From 66-474 sp035572335 (GTDB taxonomy: Bacteria > Pseudomonadota > Gammaproteobacteria > Xanthomonadales > Rhodanobacteraceae), in contig DATNAW010000131.1 in NCBI GenBank assembly GCA_035572335.1, forward strand, positions 1 to 6,903: a stretch of 6,903 nt of DNA, read 5' to 3'. A program made the position numbers and the translations under genes. Positions 1 through 5,880 of the stretch are shown here, piece by piece; the first letter of the stretch is position 1; the number at the start of each line of letters is the position of its first letter. The notes under the pieces were generated by a model. It saw only the letters and a program-made list of their open reading frames with translations. It was not told where the DNA came from and made no database searches.

Positions 1-841
1 CGTGCTGCCGGTACTGGTGCAAGGTCTCGAAGCGCCCGCGCAGATCGCAGCAATGTTGCGCAAGGCAGCGCAATCGAATCGCTACGACGTGCTGCTGCTG
101 ACGCGCGGCGGCGGTTCGCTGGAAGACCTCGCCGCCTTCAACGACGAAGGCGTGGCGCGCGCGATCGTGGCCAGCCCGGTGCCGGTGGTTTCAGCGGTCG
201 GACACGAAATCGATTTTTCGATCAGCGATTTCGCCGCCGACCTGCGCGCGCCGACGCCCTCGGTTGCTGCGGAACTGATGTTGCCCGACGGCGATGCCTT
301 GCGTCGAACGCTCGGCCAATGCGATGCGCGCCTGCGCCACGCGTGGCTGCGCCGCACGCACAACGCCGTGCAGCGCCTCGATCACCTCGCGATCCGCCTG
401 AACACGCAAAGCCCGCGCCAGCGTCTCGCCTCCGGCCGCGAGCGCATGGACGCCGTGCGCGAACGCCTGCTGCGCGCACGCGCGCTGGTGCACGAGCGCG
501 CGGCTTCGCGCATGGCGCAATTGCACGTGCGCTTGCTGCACCAGCATCCGAGCGCGCGGGTGGAACAGCTCGCGCGGAACACGAGTGAACTCCATCGCCG
601 CCTCGGCGCGGCGTGGATGCACGATGCCGAACGACGCCATCTGCGGCTCGCCGAACTCGCACGCGCCTTGAACGCCGTCAGCCCGCTGGATGTCCTCAAG
701 CGCGGCTACGCGATCCTGTTCGACGAATCCGGACGGGTGCTGCGCTCCACGCAACACGCGCGTGCCGGAGACAGCGTTCGCGCGCGCCTCGCCGATGGCG
801 AACTCGCGCTGAAGGTGGAAGGCACCGATACGCAACGTTGA
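1..841 (+). CDS. xseA: Exodeoxyribonuclease VII large subunit, C-terminal part (5' end outside window)
   Basis: XseA is the catalytic large subunit of exonuclease VII, a cytoplasmic nuclease that works with several copies of small XseB and degrades single-stranded DNA from both ends during repair. The reading frame is open at the left edge, and the GTG at base 2 is an internal codon, not a start. About 280 residues are visible. They begin with the catalytic core: RGGGSLEDL at fragment residues 35-43, then GHEIDFSISD at 67-76. R35, H68 and D71 have the same spacing as the E. coli catalytic residues R205, H238 and D241, so roughly 170 residues are missing, including the N-terminal OB fold. A long Arg/Ala/Leu-rich stretch (about 95-225) fits the helical coiled-coil region. 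The end (LDVLKRGYAILFD, residues 230-242, then a short beta-rich tail) is the family's usual C-terminus. The stop is TGA at 839-841. No xseB is visible here. Confidence 0.95.
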   Translation, partial: VLPVLVQGLEAPAQIAAMLRKAAQSNRYDVLLLTRGGGSLEDLAAFNDEGVARAIVASPVPVVSAVGHEIDFSISDFAADLRAPTPSVAAELMLPDGDALRRTLGQCDARLRHAWLRRTHNAVQRLDHLAIRLNTQSPRQRLASGRERMDAVRERLLRARALVHERAASRMAQLHVRLLHQHPSARVEQLARNTSELHRRLGAAWMHDAERRHLRLAELARALNAVSPLDVLKRGYAILFDESGRVLRSTQHARAGDSVRARLADGELALKVEGTDTQR

Positions 842-876
842 CGCGCGCGCCTGTAGCGTGGGCGGATCGCGTCCCC

Positions 877-880
877 AGGA
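877..880 (+). promoter_or_regulatory. Shine-Dalgarno site of the aldehyde dehydrogenase gene
   Basis: AGGA lies 8 nt before ATG 889. It decides the start, because the reading frame itself is open for about 275 bases further upstream. It sits in the 47-bp xseA-ALDH spacer, where I see no convincing terminator or promoter. Confidence 0.6.
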
Positions 881-888
881 AAGTCCGC

Positions 889-2337
889 ATGCCCGGCAAG
901 CCCAAACTGAAAACCCGCTATCCGTACTACCTCGCCAACCGGCCGGTCGAAGCCGGCTCGGATTTGCCGGTGCTGGACAAGTATTCCGGCAAGGTCGCGA
1001 CGCGCGTGGCAATGGCGGATGCGAAGGCCATCGACGCCGCGATTGGTGCCGCGGCCAAGGCGGCCGCGCCGATGGCCGCGATGAGGCCGTACCAGCGCCG
1101 CGCCGTGCTCGAGCATTGCGTCGAGGCGATGCGCAAGCGCAAGGACGAGCTCGCCTACGCGTTGTGCGTCGAAGCCGGCAAGCCGATCAGGGATTCGCAA
1201 GGCGAAGCCGAGCGCCTGATCGACACGTTCCGCATCGCCGCCGCTGAATCCACGCGCATCGATGGCGAAATCGTCAATCTCGAAATTTCCGAACGCACGA
1301 AACGCTATCGCGGCTTCGTCAAGCGCGTGCCACTGGGTCCGTGTTCCTTCATCACGCCGTTCAACTTCCCCTTGAACCTGGTGGCGCACAAGGTCGCACC
1401 CGCGATCGCGGCCGGCTGCCCGTTCGTGTTGAAACCCTCCGAGCGCACGCCGATCGGCGCGCTGATCATCGGTGAAGTGCTGGCGGAAACGGATTTGCCG
1501 AAGGGCGCGTTCTCGATCCTGCCGTGCCGCGTCGAAGACGCCGATCCGTTCATCGAGGACGAACGCCTGAAGCTGCTGTCGTTCACCGGCGGCCAGATCG
1601 GCTGGGAACTCAAGGCGCGGGCGGGCAAGAAGAAAGTGGTGCTTGAACTCGGCGGCAATGCCGCCTGCATCGTCGATGCGGACCAGAAGCCGCGGCTGGA
1701 TTTCGTGGTCGGACGGCTGATCTCGGGCAGCTTCTACCAATCCGGGCAAAGCTGCATTGGCGTGCAACGCATCCTGGTGCACGCATCGCTCTACGAAGAA
1801 GTGAAGAAGCGTTTCGTCGCGGCCACGAAGAAATTGAAAGCCGGCGATCCCAAGGATCCGGAAACCTTCCTCGGGCCGATGATCGACGAAGCCGCCGCGC
1901 AACGGCTGGAGGGGTGGATCGCCGAAGCGAAGAAGACCGGCGCCAAGATCCTGTGCGGCGGCAAGCGCAAGGGCAGCATGCTGGACGCGACGGTACTGGA
2001 AGACGTGCCGCACGCTGCAAAGCTCAATCGCCTCGAGGCCTTCGGACCGGTCGCGCTGCTGGAGCCGTTCGAGGATTTCGATGCCGCGCTTGCCACGGTC
2101 AACAACTCCGACTATGGCCTGCAGGCCGGCCTGTTCACCGACAACCTCGCGCACGCGATGCGCGCGTGGGACGTGCTGGTCGAAGGCGGCGTGGTGGTCG
2201 GCGACATCCCGAGCTTCCGCGTCGACAACATGCCTTACGGCGGCGTGAAGTCCTCCGGCTTCGGCCGCGAAGGCGTCCGCTACGCGATCGAGGACATGAC
2301 CGAACGACGGCTGCTGGTGATCCGGGATCCCGCGTGA
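889..2337 (+). CDS. Aldehyde dehydrogenase family protein, NAD(P)-dependent (ALDH21/y4uC-like)
   Basis: A complete 482-residue member of the ALDH superfamily, which oxidises an aldehyde to the acid with NAD(P)+ through a cysteine thiohemiacetal. All key residues are present: oxyanion Asn N159 in PFNFP, K182 and E185 in LKPSE, the dinucleotide-binding SFTGG at 231-235, general base E253 in LELGG, nucleophile C289 in GQSC, and E383 in EAFGP. Glu185 aligns with the Glu that binds the adenine ribose in NAD-preferring ALDHs, so NAD+ is the likelier cofactor (inference). The length is normal and there is no signal peptide, so it should be cytoplasmic. Start: the frame stays open back to about 613, but ATG 889 has an AGGA at 877-880 with 8 nt spacing, and upstream residues are Arg-rich as expected of a shadow of xseA. 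The pattern reminds me of the ALDH21A1/y4uC group, some of which act on succinate semialdehyde or lactaldehyde. The substrate cannot be told from sequence. Confidence 0.93.
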   Translation: MPGKPKLKTRYPYYLANRPVEAGSDLPVLDKYSGKVATRVAMADAKAIDAAIGAAAKAAAPMAAMRPYQRRAVLEHCVEAMRKRKDELAYALCVEAGKPIRDSQGEAERLIDTFRIAAAESTRIDGEIVNLEISERTKRYRGFVKRVPLGPCSFITPFNFPLNLVAHKVAPAIAAGCPFVLKPSERTPIGALIIGEVLAETDLPKGAFSILPCRVEDADPFIEDERLKLLSFTGGQIGWELKARAGKKKVVLELGGNAACIVDADQKPRLDFVVGRLISGSFYQSGQSCIGVQRILVHASLYEEVKKRFVAATKKLKAGDPKDPETFLGPMIDEAAAQRLEGWIAEAKKTGAKILCGGKRKGSMLDATVLEDVPHAAKLNRLEAFGPVALLEPFEDFDAALATVNNSDYGLQAGLFTDNLAHAMRAWDVLVEGGVVVGDIPSFRVDNMPYGGVKSSGFGREGVRYAIEDMTERRLLVIRDPA

Positions 2338-2380
2338 CGGGCAGCATTGAAGCGCTGCGCCGCGCCCCCACTTCGAAGCG

Positions 2381-4150
2381 ATGACCGAACCCGCGGAACC
2401 GAAGCACCCGGTACGCCAACTCGCCGCGCTCGGGGCGTTGTGGCCCTACATGCGTCGGCACCGGGCGTTGGCAACGGGCTGGGTGGTGTTCCTGGCGCTG
2501 TCGTCCGCCGCGACGCTGGCGCTGCCCGTCGCCGCGCGGCGGGTGGTCAACCAGGGCTTTGCCAGCCACGACGCCGCGCTGATCAACACGACCTTCGTCG
2601 GGCTGTTCGTCCTGGCTTTGGTGCTGGCGGCAGCCACCGCTGCGCGCTACTTCTGCATCACGCTGCTGGGCGAACGCGCGATCGCCACGTTGCGCGAAAT
2701 CCTGTACGCGCGATTGATCCGGCTCGACGTGGCGTTCTACGAACGAACCCGCGTCGGCGAACTGATCTCGCGGCTCGGCACCGACACCGAAGTGGTGCAG
2801 ACGCTGATCGGTTCCAGCATCTCGATCGCGCTGCGCAGCGCGGTGACGGTGATCGGCGCCGCCGCGTTGATGGTGTGGACCAGCCCGCGGCTGGCGGGAC
2901 TCACCGCGCTGGTGATCCCGGTGGTGATCGTGCCGATCGCGTTGTACGGCCGGCGGCTCACCAGCCTCTCGCGCAGCAACCAGGACCGCATCGCCGACAC
3001 CAGCGCCATCGCCAATGAAACGCTCAACGCCGTGCACGCGGTGAAGGCCTATGCCCGCGAGGGCATTGAAAGCGCCCGCTACGGTCACGCCGTGCGGCGC
3101 GCACTGGGCGCGGCGCAGAAGCGCATTGCCGCGCGCGCGATCCTGACCGGCGGCGTGATCGTGCTGATCTTCGGCGCCATCACGCTGGTGTTGTGGGCCG
3201 GGGCACACCGGGTGCTGGCCGGCACGATGGATGGCGGCTTGTTGATCCAGTTCATGCTGTACGCCGTGATGGCCGCGGGCTCGGTGGGTGCGCTGGGCGG
3301 CGTGTGGGGCGACGTGCTGCGCGCGGCCGGTTCGATGGGGCGCATCAGCGAACTGCTGGGCGAGCGCCCGTCGATTGCCGATCCCGCACAACCGGAATCG
3401 CTGCCGCAGACCGCGCAAGGCGCGATCGCCTTCGAGCACGTCGAATTCCATTATCCGTCGCGACCCGACACGCCGGCGCTGCACGACTTTTCGCTGCGCA
3501 TCCGTCCCGGCGAAACCGTTGCGCTGGTCGGACCGTCGGGCGCAGGCAAGAGCACGGTGTTCAATTTGCTTTTGCGTTTCCACGATCCACAGCGCGGCCG
3601 CATCACGCTGGATGGCGTGGACCTGCGCGCGTTGAAGCTCGACGATTTACGCGGCGCTCTGGCGCTGGTCCCGCAGGAGACCGTGATCTTCGGCGCCAGC
3701 GCCGCCGACAACATCCGCTTCGGCCGCGAGGACGCCAGCGACGAAGACGTGTTCGCCGCGGCGCGTGCCGCCGAAGCGTTCGGTTTCCTCAGCGAGCAAC
3801 CAAAGGGATTCGATACGCAACTGGGGGAGCGCGGCGTGCGCCTGTCGGGTGGCCAGCGCCAGCGCATCGCGATCGCGCGCGCGATCCTGAAAGACGCGCC
3901 GGTGCTGCTGCTGGACGAGGCGACGTCGAGCCTCGATGCGCAATCGGAAGCCGCCATCCAGGCTGCGCTGGAACGCGCCGGCCGCGGCCGCACCACGCTG
4001 GTGATCGCGCACCGGCTGGCGACCGTGCAGCGCGCCGACCGCATCGTGGTGATGGACCAGGGACACATCGTCGCCGATGGCAGCCACGACGCGCTGTTGC
4101 GCGAAGGCGGCTTGTACGCGGAGTTGGCGCGGCTGCAATTCGCGGCGTAA
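2381..4150 (+). CDS. ABC exporter half-transporter: fused transmembrane and ATP-binding domains (MsbA/LmrA-like)
   Basis: A 589-residue half-transporter that should dimerise in the inner membrane and export a substrate using ATP. The N-terminal half is a type I exporter membrane domain with six hydrophobic helices at about 32-52, 68-92, 146-166, 170-190, 253-273 and 287-307. The C-terminal half (about 348-589) is a complete nucleotide-binding domain: A-loop Tyr358 in HYPSRPD, Walker A GPSGAGKST 384-392 (K390), Q-loop Q432, signature LSGGQ 488-492, Walker B VLLLDE 508-513 with catalytic E513, D-loop SSLD 516-519, and H-loop H544. Nothing is missing, so it should be an active ATPase. The tight YPSRPD and LSGGQRQRIAIARA motifs fit the MsbA-related/ABCB group. 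That group includes lipid A flippases, drug pumps and uncharacterised members, and the substrate is unknown. It lies 43 bp after the ALDH stop. A purine-rich GAAG sits only 2 nt before the ATG, so no good ribosome-binding site is visible and translation may depend on read-through from upstream. Confidence 0.95.
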   Translation: MTEPAEPKHPVRQLAALGALWPYMRRHRALATGWVVFLALSSAATLALPVAARRVVNQGFASHDAALINTTFVGLFVLALVLAAATAARYFCITLLGERAIATLREILYARLIRLDVAFYERTRVGELISRLGTDTEVVQTLIGSSISIALRSAVTVIGAAALMVWTSPRLAGLTALVIPVVIVPIALYGRRLTSLSRSNQDRIADTSAIANETLNAVHAVKAYAREGIESARYGHAVRRALGAAQKRIAARAILTGGVIVLIFGAITLVLWAGAHRVLAGTMDGGLLIQFMLYAVMAAGSVGALGGVWGDVLRAAGSMGRISELLGERPSIADPAQPESLPQTAQGAIAFEHVEFHYPSRPDTPALHDFSLRIRPGETVALVGPSGAGKSTVFNLLLRFHDPQRGRITLDGVDLRALKLDDLRGALALVPQETVIFGASAADNIRFGREDASDEDVFAAARAAEAFGFLSEQPKGFDTQLGERGVRLSGGQRQRIAIARAILKDAPVLLLDEATSSLDAQSEAAIQAALERAGRGRTTLVIAHRLATVQRADRIVVMDQGHIVADGSHDALLREGGLYAELARLQFAA

Positions 4151-4221
4151 GTGCCATCCATGGCAAACCGCTCCGAGACGGTCCCGCGAATCCCTGCAAC
4201 CAATGTTCGGGACGCTTGCTG
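4151..4221. other. Convergent spacer between ABC exporter and cold-shock gene, with small inverted repeats
   Basis: The two genes face each other across these 71 bp, so a bidirectional terminator would be expected. Two inverted repeats are visible: TGCCAT (4152-4157) with ATGGCA (4160-4165), directly after the ABC stop codon but with only a 2-nt gap, and GTCCCG (4181-4186) with CGGGAC (4208-4213) around a 21-nt loop. Neither is followed by a run of T on either strand, so a classical intrinsic terminator is not supported. Termination here may be Rho-dependent or lie within the genes. Confidence 0.4.
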
Positions 4222-4455
4222 CTACGCGGCGGGCGCAGCCGAAGCCTGCGCCTCTTCGGGCATCACTTCCGAAGCCTGCATGCCCTTGGGGCCCTGCACG
4301 ATCTCGAACCGGACCCGCTGGCCTTCCTTCAGGCTGCGAAACCCCTGCGCACGTATCGCCGAGAAATGCACGAAAACGTCAGCACCACCGCCATCGGGCG
4401 TGATGAATCCGAAACCCTTGGCGTCGTTGAACCACTTGACGGTACCCACTGCCAT
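4222..4455 (-). CDS. Cold-shock-domain protein, CspA family
   Basis: A 77-residue single-domain cold-shock protein. These small OB-fold proteins bind single-stranded RNA and DNA and act as RNA chaperones or antiterminators. Some are cold-induced and others constitutive. The protein opens MAVGTVKWFNDAKGFGFI: RNP1 is KGFGFI at 13-18 and RNP2 is VFVHF at 27-31, so the aromatic binding face (W8, F15, F17, F28, H30, F31) is intact. The fold ends near residue 66, and a short Ala/Glu/Pro tail (about 67-77) goes beyond the usual 67-70 residues. Start: an in-frame ATG also exists at 4476, but ATG 4455 has GAGGGG 8 nt upstream (4464-4469), and starting at 4476 would place that site inside the coding region. 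It is separated by 109 bp from the phosphorylase gene upstream on the same strand, and that gap holds a possible promoter. Which Csp paralogue it is, and whether cold induces it, cannot be told here. Confidence 0.95.
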   Translation of the reverse strand: MAVGTVKWFNDAKGFGFITPDGGGADVFVHFSAIRAQGFRSLKEGQRVRFEIVQGPKGMQASEVMPEEAQASAAPAA

Positions 4456-4463
4456 TCGGAAGA

Positions 4464-4469
4464 CCCCTC
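4464..4469 (-). promoter_or_regulatory. Shine-Dalgarno site of the cold-shock gene
   Basis: GAGGGG read on the - strand, 8 nt before ATG 4455. It is the strongest ribosome-binding site in the window and decides between the two possible in-frame starts (4455 and 4476). Confidence 0.75.
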
Positions 4470-4471
4470 TT

Positions 4472-4489
4472 CGCAACGATCGTTTTGCG
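4472..4489 (-). repeat. Leader inverted repeat just upstream of the cold-shock gene's ribosome-binding site
   Basis: CGCAA (4472-4476) and TTGCG (4485-4489) form a perfect 5-bp inverted repeat. A perfect 10-bp palindrome, AACGATCGTT (4475-4484), overlaps it. On the transcript it would be a small hairpin ending just upstream of the GAGGGG site. It could be an mRNA structure that affects ribosome access, a protein-binding palindrome, or chance. I cannot tell which. Confidence 0.35.
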
Positions 4490-4501
4490 GCATGGACCCG
4501 C

Positions 4502-4537
4502 CGCGTGGTTGAGTATCAGCCGGGTTTTTCCCACGCG
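4502..4537. repeat. Inverted repeat CGCGTGG/CCACGCG spanning the candidate cold-shock promoter
   Basis: CGCGTGG (4502-4508) and CCACGCG (4531-4537) are a perfect 7-bp inverted pair 22 bp apart. They bracket the -10-like box and touch the -35-like box. A second short pair, GCGGC (4487-4491) and GCCGC (4500-4504), lies beside it. Such symmetry around a promoter could be an operator or a leader hairpin. In GC-rich DNA short pairs also arise by chance. Confidence 0.35.
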
Positions 4538-4540
4538 CAA
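4512..4540 (-). promoter_or_regulatory. Candidate sigma-70-type promoter for the cold-shock gene
   Basis: Reading the - strand, TTGCGC (4535-4540) is followed after 17 bp by GATACT (4512-4517). This matches the consensus at 3/6 and 4/6 positions with ideal spacing. A start near 4505 would give a leader of about 50 nt, much shorter than the roughly 160-nt leader of E. coli cspA. The match is weak at -35 and rests on spacing and position alone. Confidence 0.35.
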
Positions 4541-4554
4541 GCGGCATTTCGTGA

Positions 4555-4574
4555 CGCGGTTCGCTCAAACCGCG
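4555..4574 (-). repeat. Hairpin enclosing the stop codon of the phosphorylase gene
   Basis: CGCGGTT (4555-4561) and AACCGCG (4568-4574) form a perfect 7-bp stem around a 6-nt loop. On the - strand the TGA stop (4567-4565) is in that loop. It is the only clear hairpin at the 3' end of the nagZ-hpt-phosphorylase operon. No T run follows, so it is not a textbook intrinsic terminator. It could protect the mRNA 3' end, or attenuate read-through into the cold-shock gene. Confidence 0.45.
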
Positions 4575-5323
4575 AGAAGTGCACACACGATCTCCGGCAC
4601 CCGCCCCGTCGCGGCCGCGAGATGCGCGTGGATCTCGCCGAGGCTGATCGGCGCGTCCGGATCGGGACCGCAGCCGGCCGCCCAATTCGCAACGACGGCA
4701 ATGCATGCGTAATCGATGCCGCGCTCGCGCGCCAGCGCGGCTTCCGGCATGCCCGTCATGCCGACCAGATCGCAACCGTCGCGGCGCATCCGCTCGATTT
4801 CCGCACGGGTTTCCAGGCGCGGCCCCTGCGTGGCGCCGTAGCAGCCGCCGTCGACCACTTCGGCGGCTGCGCGGCGCGCGGCATCGAGCAGATCGCGTCT
4901 CAGCGATTCCGTGTAAGGCTCGCCGAATTCGGCATGCAGCACCGCTTCGCCGTCGGCATCGCAAAAACTGGAAACGCGCCCCGTGGTGTAATCGATCAAC
5001 TGGTCCGGAATCGCCAGCACCCGCGGGCCCATGTCGCCGCGGATGCCGCCCACCGCGTTCACGCCGATCACGCGGCGAACGCCGAGTTCGTGCAGTGCAT
5101 CGATGTTGGCGCGATAGTTGATGCGATGGGGCGCGATGGTGTGCCCTTCGCCGTGGCGTGCAATGAAGGCAACGCGCTTGCCTTCCACTTCACCGGTCAC
5201 GATCGCCGAGGAAGGCTCGCCCCAGCGCGTGGACACCCGATGGGGCTGCGCGTTTTGCAACCCGGGAAACGCATACACACCCGTGCCGCCGATGATCGCC
5301 AGATCGATGGCCGCGGAATTCAT
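4565..5323 (-). CDS. Purine nucleoside phosphorylase of the MTAP/PNP family, probable S-methyl-5'-thioinosine phosphorylase
   Basis: A complete 252-residue trimeric-type (MTAP/PNP family) phosphorylase, presumed cytoplasmic. It would cleave 5'-methylthioinosine with phosphate into hypoxanthine and methylthioribose-1-phosphate, salvaging the by-product of polyamine and quorum-signal synthesis. Phosphate-binding features are IGGTGVY (11-17) and ARHG (55-58). The base-site region is GPRLETRAE (167-175), then TGMPEAALARE (190-200), then VVANWAA (210-216). In my alignment from memory, E171 and N213 match Glu201 and Asn243 of human PNP, which read a 6-oxopurine. Human MTAP instead has Ser178 and Asp220, which suit adenine. 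That, plus the nearby hpt, favours MTI (or inosine) over MTA. Start ATG 5323 overlaps the hpt stop by four bases and has GGAGG 7 nt upstream (5331-5335). The reading frame extends further upstream only as an hpt shadow. P. aeruginosa PA3004 is the characterised MTI phosphorylase and likewise neighbours nagZ. Automated tools may label this gene mtnP. Confidence 0.88.
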   Translation of the reverse strand: MNSAAIDLAIIGGTGVYAFPGLQNAQPHRVSTRWGEPSSAIVTGEVEGKRVAFIARHGEGHTIAPHRINYRANIDALHELGVRRVIGVNAVGGIRGDMGPRVLAIPDQLIDYTTGRVSSFCDADGEAVLHAEFGEPYTESLRRDLLDAARRAAAEVVDGGCYGATQGPRLETRAEIERMRRDGCDLVGMTGMPEAALARERGIDYACIAVVANWAAGCGPDPDAPISLGEIHAHLAAATGRVPEIVCALLAV

Positions 5324-5880
5324 GCCTCGCCCTCCGGCAATGCGTAAATGGCCGGCAGGTTGCGTCCCTGCCCGAAGTAATCGAGTCCGTAACCGAACAC
5401 GTAGCGGTCGGGCAGTTCCACGCCCACGAAATCCGCCTGCAATCCCGGCACGCGGCGAGCGTGGCGCTTTTCGCACAGCACCGCGACCAGCACGCGTTTT
5501 GCGCCTTCCGCGATGCAGTAGTCGCGCAACGCCGCAAGCGTATGGCCTTCGTCCAGGATGTCGTCGGCGAGGATCACCGTGCGCCCGGCGAGCTTCACGC
5601 GCGGGTGGTGCAGCCAGCGGACATCGCGGCCCACCGTCGCGTCGCCATAGCGCGTCGCGTGCACGTAGTCGAATTCGAGATCGCAGCCGATGGCCTGCGC
5701 GAGCGGCGCCGCGAAGAACATCCCGCCGTTCATCACGGTCAGGAAGACCGCGCGCTCGCCGTCCAGTGCAGCCGTGATGTCCGCGCCGATGCGCGCGATC
5801 GCCGCTTCCAGCGCGGCATGATCATGGAGCCGCTCTGCGCGCGGCAACGCCTCCGCCAACGGATGTTCGAATGCGCTCAT
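5320..5880 (-). CDS. hpt: Hypoxanthine(-guanine) phosphoribosyltransferase
   Basis: A 186-residue purine-salvage enzyme of the cytoplasm that joins hypoxanthine (and often guanine) to PRPP, giving IMP or GMP and pyrophosphate. The family's landmarks are in order: the pyrophosphate loop MNGG (50-53), an HATRYG segment (75-80) in the flexible-loop region, the PRPP-binding signature VILADDILDEGHTL (102-115) with D106/D107, base-contacting K138 in CEKRH, and the C-terminal hood LPDRYVFGYGLDY (156-168), where Y160 takes the purine-stacking position and D167 the conserved acidic one. The length is close to E. coli Hpt (about 178). Start ATG 5880 overlaps the nagZ stop (ATGA) and has GGAAG 10 nt upstream. 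Its own stop overlaps the next ATG in the same way, so translation of all three genes is probably coupled. It would consume the hypoxanthine made by the downstream phosphorylase. Whether it accepts guanine cannot be told from sequence. Confidence 0.95.
   Translation of the reverse strand: MSAFEHPLAEALPRAERLHDHAALEAAIARIGADITAALDGERAVFLTVMNGGMFFAAPLAQAIGCDLEFDYVHATRYGDATVGRDVRWLHHPRVKLAGRTVILADDILDEGHTLAALRDYCIAEGAKRVLVAVLCEKRHARRVPGLQADFVGVELPDRYVFGYGLDYFGQGRNLPAIYALPEGEA
5331..5335 (-). promoter_or_regulatory. Shine-Dalgarno site of the phosphorylase gene, inside hpt
   Basis: GGAGG read on the - strand, 7 nt before ATG 5323 and inside the last codons of hpt. It fixes the start and, with the ATGA overlap, supports coupled re-initiation. 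Confidence 0.65.

Noticed and set aside
613..888. Extension of the aldehyde dehydrogenase frame upstream into xseA
   Set aside because: The translated extension is Arg-rich with no family resemblance, overlaps xseA, and ATG 889 has a well-spaced Shine-Dalgarno site.
842..888. A CCTGTAGCGTGGGC-like stretch resembling REP or other intergenic repeat elements
   Set aside because: Only one copy is visible and it has no clear palindromic partner, so a repeat family cannot be supported from this window.
706..2154. A 482-codon open frame on the - strand opposite the aldehyde dehydrogenase
   Set aside because: It lies antisense to a gene with complete family motifs. Its translation is rich in Arg, Ala, Asp and His without any recognisable domain. 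Long antisense open frames are expected in GC-rich genes with strong third-position bias.
2135..3583. A 482-codon open frame on the - strand opposite the ABC exporter
   Set aside because: Same reasons: antisense to conserved coding sequence, low-complexity Arg/Gln/His-rich product, no motif. The identical length to the other antisense frame is coincidence.
4456..4476. Alternative upstream ATG (4476) adding seven residues to the cold-shock protein
   Set aside because: The strong GAGGGG site would lie inside the coding region, and family members typically start a few residues before GTVKWFN, as ATG 4455 does.
3193..4512. A 439-codon + strand frame overlapping the exporter and running through the cold-shock gene
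   Set aside because: It crosses a well-supported + gene in another frame and a - strand gene, and the translation is Arg/Gly-rich without domain signature.
4151..5347. A 398-codon + strand frame opposite the cold-shock and phosphorylase genes
   Set aside because: It is the antisense shadow of two genes with clear motifs and good ribosome-binding sites, and has no recognisable domain.
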